Origin: Chloroflexota bacterium
GTDB lineage: Bacteria > Chloroflexota > Dehalococcoidia > Dehalococcoidales > UBA3254
Reading direction: 5' to 3'
DNA length: 17,029 nt
NCBI GenBank assembly: GCA_017860765.1
Contig: JAGDMY010000005.1
Location: 1-17,029 of the forward strand
The first letter of the stretch is position 1. Each line of letters begins with the position of its first letter. Below the pieces are notes generated by a model, which was given only the letters and a program-made list of their open reading frames with translations, was not told the DNA's origin and ran no database searches. Made by a program: the position numbers and the translations under genes. Positions 15,438-17,029 of this stretch are shown in pieces.

Positions 15438-16031
15438 TTAGTTAATCGTTTCCAGTTGCTGCTTGGACTCGTCGAGGATTTGCAAATACTGGCTGTCAAG
15501 CTGGGCTTTCAGTTTGCGCCATTCTTCCTGGAACTGGGGCTGACTTTCTACATCGATGCGGATGCCGGCGGTGTTGCCGCCCATTTGCTGTCGCAAAGCC
15601 TGCTCTACCTTGCTTTGAAAATCAGCCTTCAGGGAGGCATAAGTCTGTTTCCGCTGCTGTTCACCCTGGCCGGTATAGTGGCTGAAAATATTGCGCAGCT
15701 GACTTAGAACCATTTCGACTTTAGCCTTGTCCGTTTTAATGGCCTTAATGCCATCCATGGCCAATTTGTTGATTCTCTGCGTGGCCTCGTCTCTGGGCAG
15801 ATTGATGTTTTTGATGAGCACAGCGCTGATTCCCTTAGCGACATAAAAAGCGGCCTGCTTATCGTATTTGCCCAGTTCGGGCAATAACTGGGCGTCATTT
15901 TTGAGATATCTGGCGGCCAGCTTTTCGCCCTCCGGGACATATTTCCATTCCAGGCGTTCCTTTTCCGTCGGCTCACCCAGTTTTTCAATTTTCTCCATAG
16001 CGATTTCACGAGCACTTCTAATATCACCCAT
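15438..16031 (-). CDS. Helical protein of unknown function, first gene of the thyA unit
   Basis: Function not recognised. The 197-residue product is highly charged and predicted almost wholly helical, with no signal peptide. It begins MGDIRSAREIAMEKIEKLGE, continues KERLEWKYVPEGEKLAARYL and ends in a coiled-coil-like tail (WRKLKAQLDSQYLQILDESK). The start is well supported: AGGAGA about eight bases before the ATG. It heads a minus-strand unit with the next unknown gene 19 bases downstream and thyA after that. A frame from 16027 in another phase overlaps it but is a shadow. The helical, Gln/Lys-rich composition suggests a structural or scaffold role, which is speculation. Confidence 0.82.
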   Translation of the reverse strand: MGDIRSAREIAMEKIEKLGEPTEKERLEWKYVPEGEKLAARYLKNDAQLLPELGKYDKQAAFYVAKGISAVLIKNINLPRDEATQRINKLAMDGIKAIKTDKAKVEMVLSQLRNIFSHYTGQGEQQRKQTYASLKADFQSKVEQALRQQMGGNTAGIRIDVESQPQFQEEWRKLKAQLDSQYLQILDESKQQLETIN

Positions 16032-16078
16032 CTCGGCTTCTCCTGAAAATAATCAACCGGACAACTTTTTCCATATTA

Positions 16079-16107
16079 ATTATACTAGATAGCCGCCAAA
16101 GCTGGAA
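16079..16107 (-). promoter_or_regulatory. Likely promoter of the unknown-unknown-thyA unit
   Basis: On the minus strand a perfect TATAAT (16084-16079) lies 17 bases after a weak -35 (TTCCAG, 16107-16102). Leader of about 45 bases. Its -35 region overlaps that of the divergent flavin reductase gene. Confidence 0.5.
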
Positions 16108-16132
16108 TAGCGGAGGCAAAAAACGTTATAAT
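16102..16132 (+). promoter_or_regulatory. Likely promoter of the flavin reductase-like gene
   Basis: A perfect TATAAT at 16127-16132 with no consensus -35: CTGGAA lies 19 bases upstream and GGAATA 17 bases upstream. This suggests an activator-dependent or weak promoter. It is back to back with the minus-strand promoter at 16079-16107. Confidence 0.45.
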
Positions 16133-16163
16133 AGCCAGCTATAGGGACCGTTAAGGAGGACAA

Positions 16164-16739
16164 ATGGCCAAAATTAGTATTCAACCCAGGACTTATCTTT
16201 ACCCAATGCCGGCGGTGCTGGTTGGGGCACTGGTCAATGGCAAGGCCACCTATGTCACGATTGCCTACTGCGGGATTGTCCAGCGTCTGCCGCCCATGAT
16301 CTCGGTTGCCTCCAATAAAGCCCATTATACCAATATCGGGATCCGGGAGAACCGCACGTTCAGCGTCAACATTGCCTCCGAGGAGATGGCTCAGGTCACC
16401 GATTACGTGGGGATATATTCGGGAAAGACGACCGATAAATCAACTCTGTTTGAAAATTTCTTCGGGACTTTGAAGACTGCCCCTATGATTCAGGAATGTC
16501 CGCTCAATCTGGAATGCCGGTTGGTGCAGACAGTGGACGTCAGCGGAGGCAATGATATCTTTATCGGCGAGATAGTCGGGGTCTACGCTGAAGAGAAGTA
16601 CCTGACTAACGGTGCTCCGGATGTTAATAAAATCAGGCCGCTCATCTTTTCCATGCCGGACAACCACTATTGGAAATTTGGCGATTGTCTGGCCCCGGCC
16701 TGGAGCATCGGCAAGAGCTTTCAACCGGGCCAAAAATGA
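16164..16739 (+). CDS. Flavin reductase-like FMN-binding split-barrel protein
   Basis: A 191-residue flavoprotein of the flavin reductase-like family (COG1853 type), with the fold seen in flavoredoxins and archaeal FMN-binding proteins of anaerobes. The N-terminus YLYPMPAVLVGALVNGKATY leads to VTIAYCGIVQRLPPMISVAS, the strand-loop segment that cradles FMN phosphate. HYTNIGIRENRTFSVNIAS and the central ECPLNLECRLVQTVDV strand are also typical. It is likely cytosolic and may pass electrons between a pyridine nucleotide or ferredoxin donor and a partner, but the partner cannot be told from here. The start is an ATG with AAGGAGG four to five bases upstream, a strong site. It ends 11 bases before the convergent transporter gene. 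Confidence 0.9.
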   Translation: MAKISIQPRTYLYPMPAVLVGALVNGKATYVTIAYCGIVQRLPPMISVASNKAHYTNIGIRENRTFSVNIASEEMAQVTDYVGIYSGKTTDKSTLFENFFGTLKTAPMIQECPLNLECRLVQTVDVSGGNDIFIGEIVGVYAEEKYLTNGAPDVNKIRPLIFSMPDNHYWKFGDCLAPAWSIGKSFQPGQK

Positions 16740-16750
16740 GACTGCAGCCA

Positions 16751-17029
16751 TCATTTAAGGGTGATAATATGGATCGCGGCGACCTTGAAAGAGGCGTAGA
16801 GGCTCTGGCCGGTTTCCAGCTTCATATCATCGGCCGACATCCTGGTAATCAGGGCTATTAAGGGGAATCCGCAGTCCAGATTGACCCTTACCAGCGGCCC
16901 GGCCGGGATCATCGAGGTGATGCGCCCGGACAAAACATTGCGGGCGCTGGAGGATGATTTAGTCAGGGATAAAGTAATATCCTCCGGCCGGATAAAGATA
17001 TTAACCTTCCCACCGGTCTGGCAGGCGGA
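16751..17029 (-). CDS. C-terminal TOBE domain of a molybdate/tungstate-type ABC transporter ATPase, cut at window edge
   Basis: Only the last 92 residues are present; the ATPase domain lies beyond the right edge. The remnant begins in IFIRPEDITLSL, the conserved link from ATPase to regulatory domain. It continues with a TOBE domain: SARNVLSGRITSMIPAGP, VRVNLDCGFPLIALIT, and LETGQSLYASFKVAAIHII. The SARN start and the oxyanion-type TOBE pattern fit ModC or WtpC. A sulfate or other anion importer ATPase is possible, since the nucleotide-binding part cannot be seen. The stop is TGA at 16751-16753. The neighbouring permease and binding protein genes would be expected to the right. An importer of this kind fits an anaerobe using molybdo- or tungsto-enzymes. 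Confidence 0.85.
   Translation of the reverse strand, partial: SACQTGGKVNIFIRPEDITLSLTKSSSSARNVLSGRITSMIPAGPLVRVNLDCGFPLIALITRMSADDMKLETGQSLYASFKVAAIHIITLK

Noticed and set aside
15419..15499. Longer start for the middle gene of the thyA unit
   Set aside because: It overlaps the end of the upstream gene, and its Ser/Pro-rich 27 residues look like out-of-frame translation.
1..17029. Mobile element, phage, CRISPR, defence island, tRNA or rRNA
   Set aside because: No transposase or integrase, no regularly spaced repeats, no terminal repeats and no cloverleaf or rRNA sequence was seen; the gene content is housekeeping.

Overview
The window reads as ordinary bacterial chromosome from an anaerobic, monoderm-like lineage. 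My best guess is an uncultured Chloroflexota close to Dehalococcoidia, held at moderate to low confidence. The clues are the RpoB sequence style, a PurS-PurL fusion with a separate PurQ, a short archaeal-type ThyA, adjacent rpsU and yqeY, and a molybdate/tungstate-type transporter ATPase. I see no phage, transposon, CRISPR array, tRNA or rRNA.

Layout. (1) 1-2144, minus: the N-terminal ~714 codons of rpoB, cut by the window edge, with its own strong promoter at 2292-2321. (2) 2403-3974, minus: a YtcJ-type amidohydrolase. (3) 3975-4309: a divergent regulatory region with promoters for the amidohydrolase and for rpsU, plus a 16-bp tandem repeat abutting the rpsU -35 box. (4) 4310-5163, plus: rpsU (TTG start), a terminator, yqeY with an unusual ~30-residue insertion, and a terminator. 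(5) 5420-10779, plus: purL (tandem PurS-like domains fused to PurL), purQ, a YfcE/MJ0936-type metallophosphoesterase (TTG start), and an LpxL/HtrB-like acyltransferase. (6) 10792-12994, minus: an exported protein related to HExxH/E peptidases in which the first zinc His is Glu, and a sirtuin, each with a clear promoter. (7) 13189-14007, plus: a zinc-finger-less DnaJ/CbpA-like co-chaperone, divergent from the sirtuin. (8) 14014-16031, minus: an apparent operon of two unrecognised genes followed by thyA. (9) 16164-16739, plus: a flavin reductase-like protein, convergent with (10) 16751-17029, minus: the TOBE-domain end of a ModC/WtpC-like ABC ATPase.

How they work together. Most of the window is housekeeping: transcription (rpoB), translation (rpsU, yqeY), purine synthesis (purL-purQ catalyse FGAR to FGAM) and dTMP synthesis (thyA). 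No coherent undescribed multi-gene system stands out. The best leads are the altered peptidase-like protein with a palindrome inside its promoter spacer, the two unknown genes co-transcribed with thyA, the YqeY insertion, and the tandem repeat upstream of rpsU. Three genes use TTG starts, two of them (metallophosphoesterase, thyA) with well-placed Shine-Dalgarno sites and rpsU with a strong but slightly distant one; automated start calls in this genome would probably be too long.
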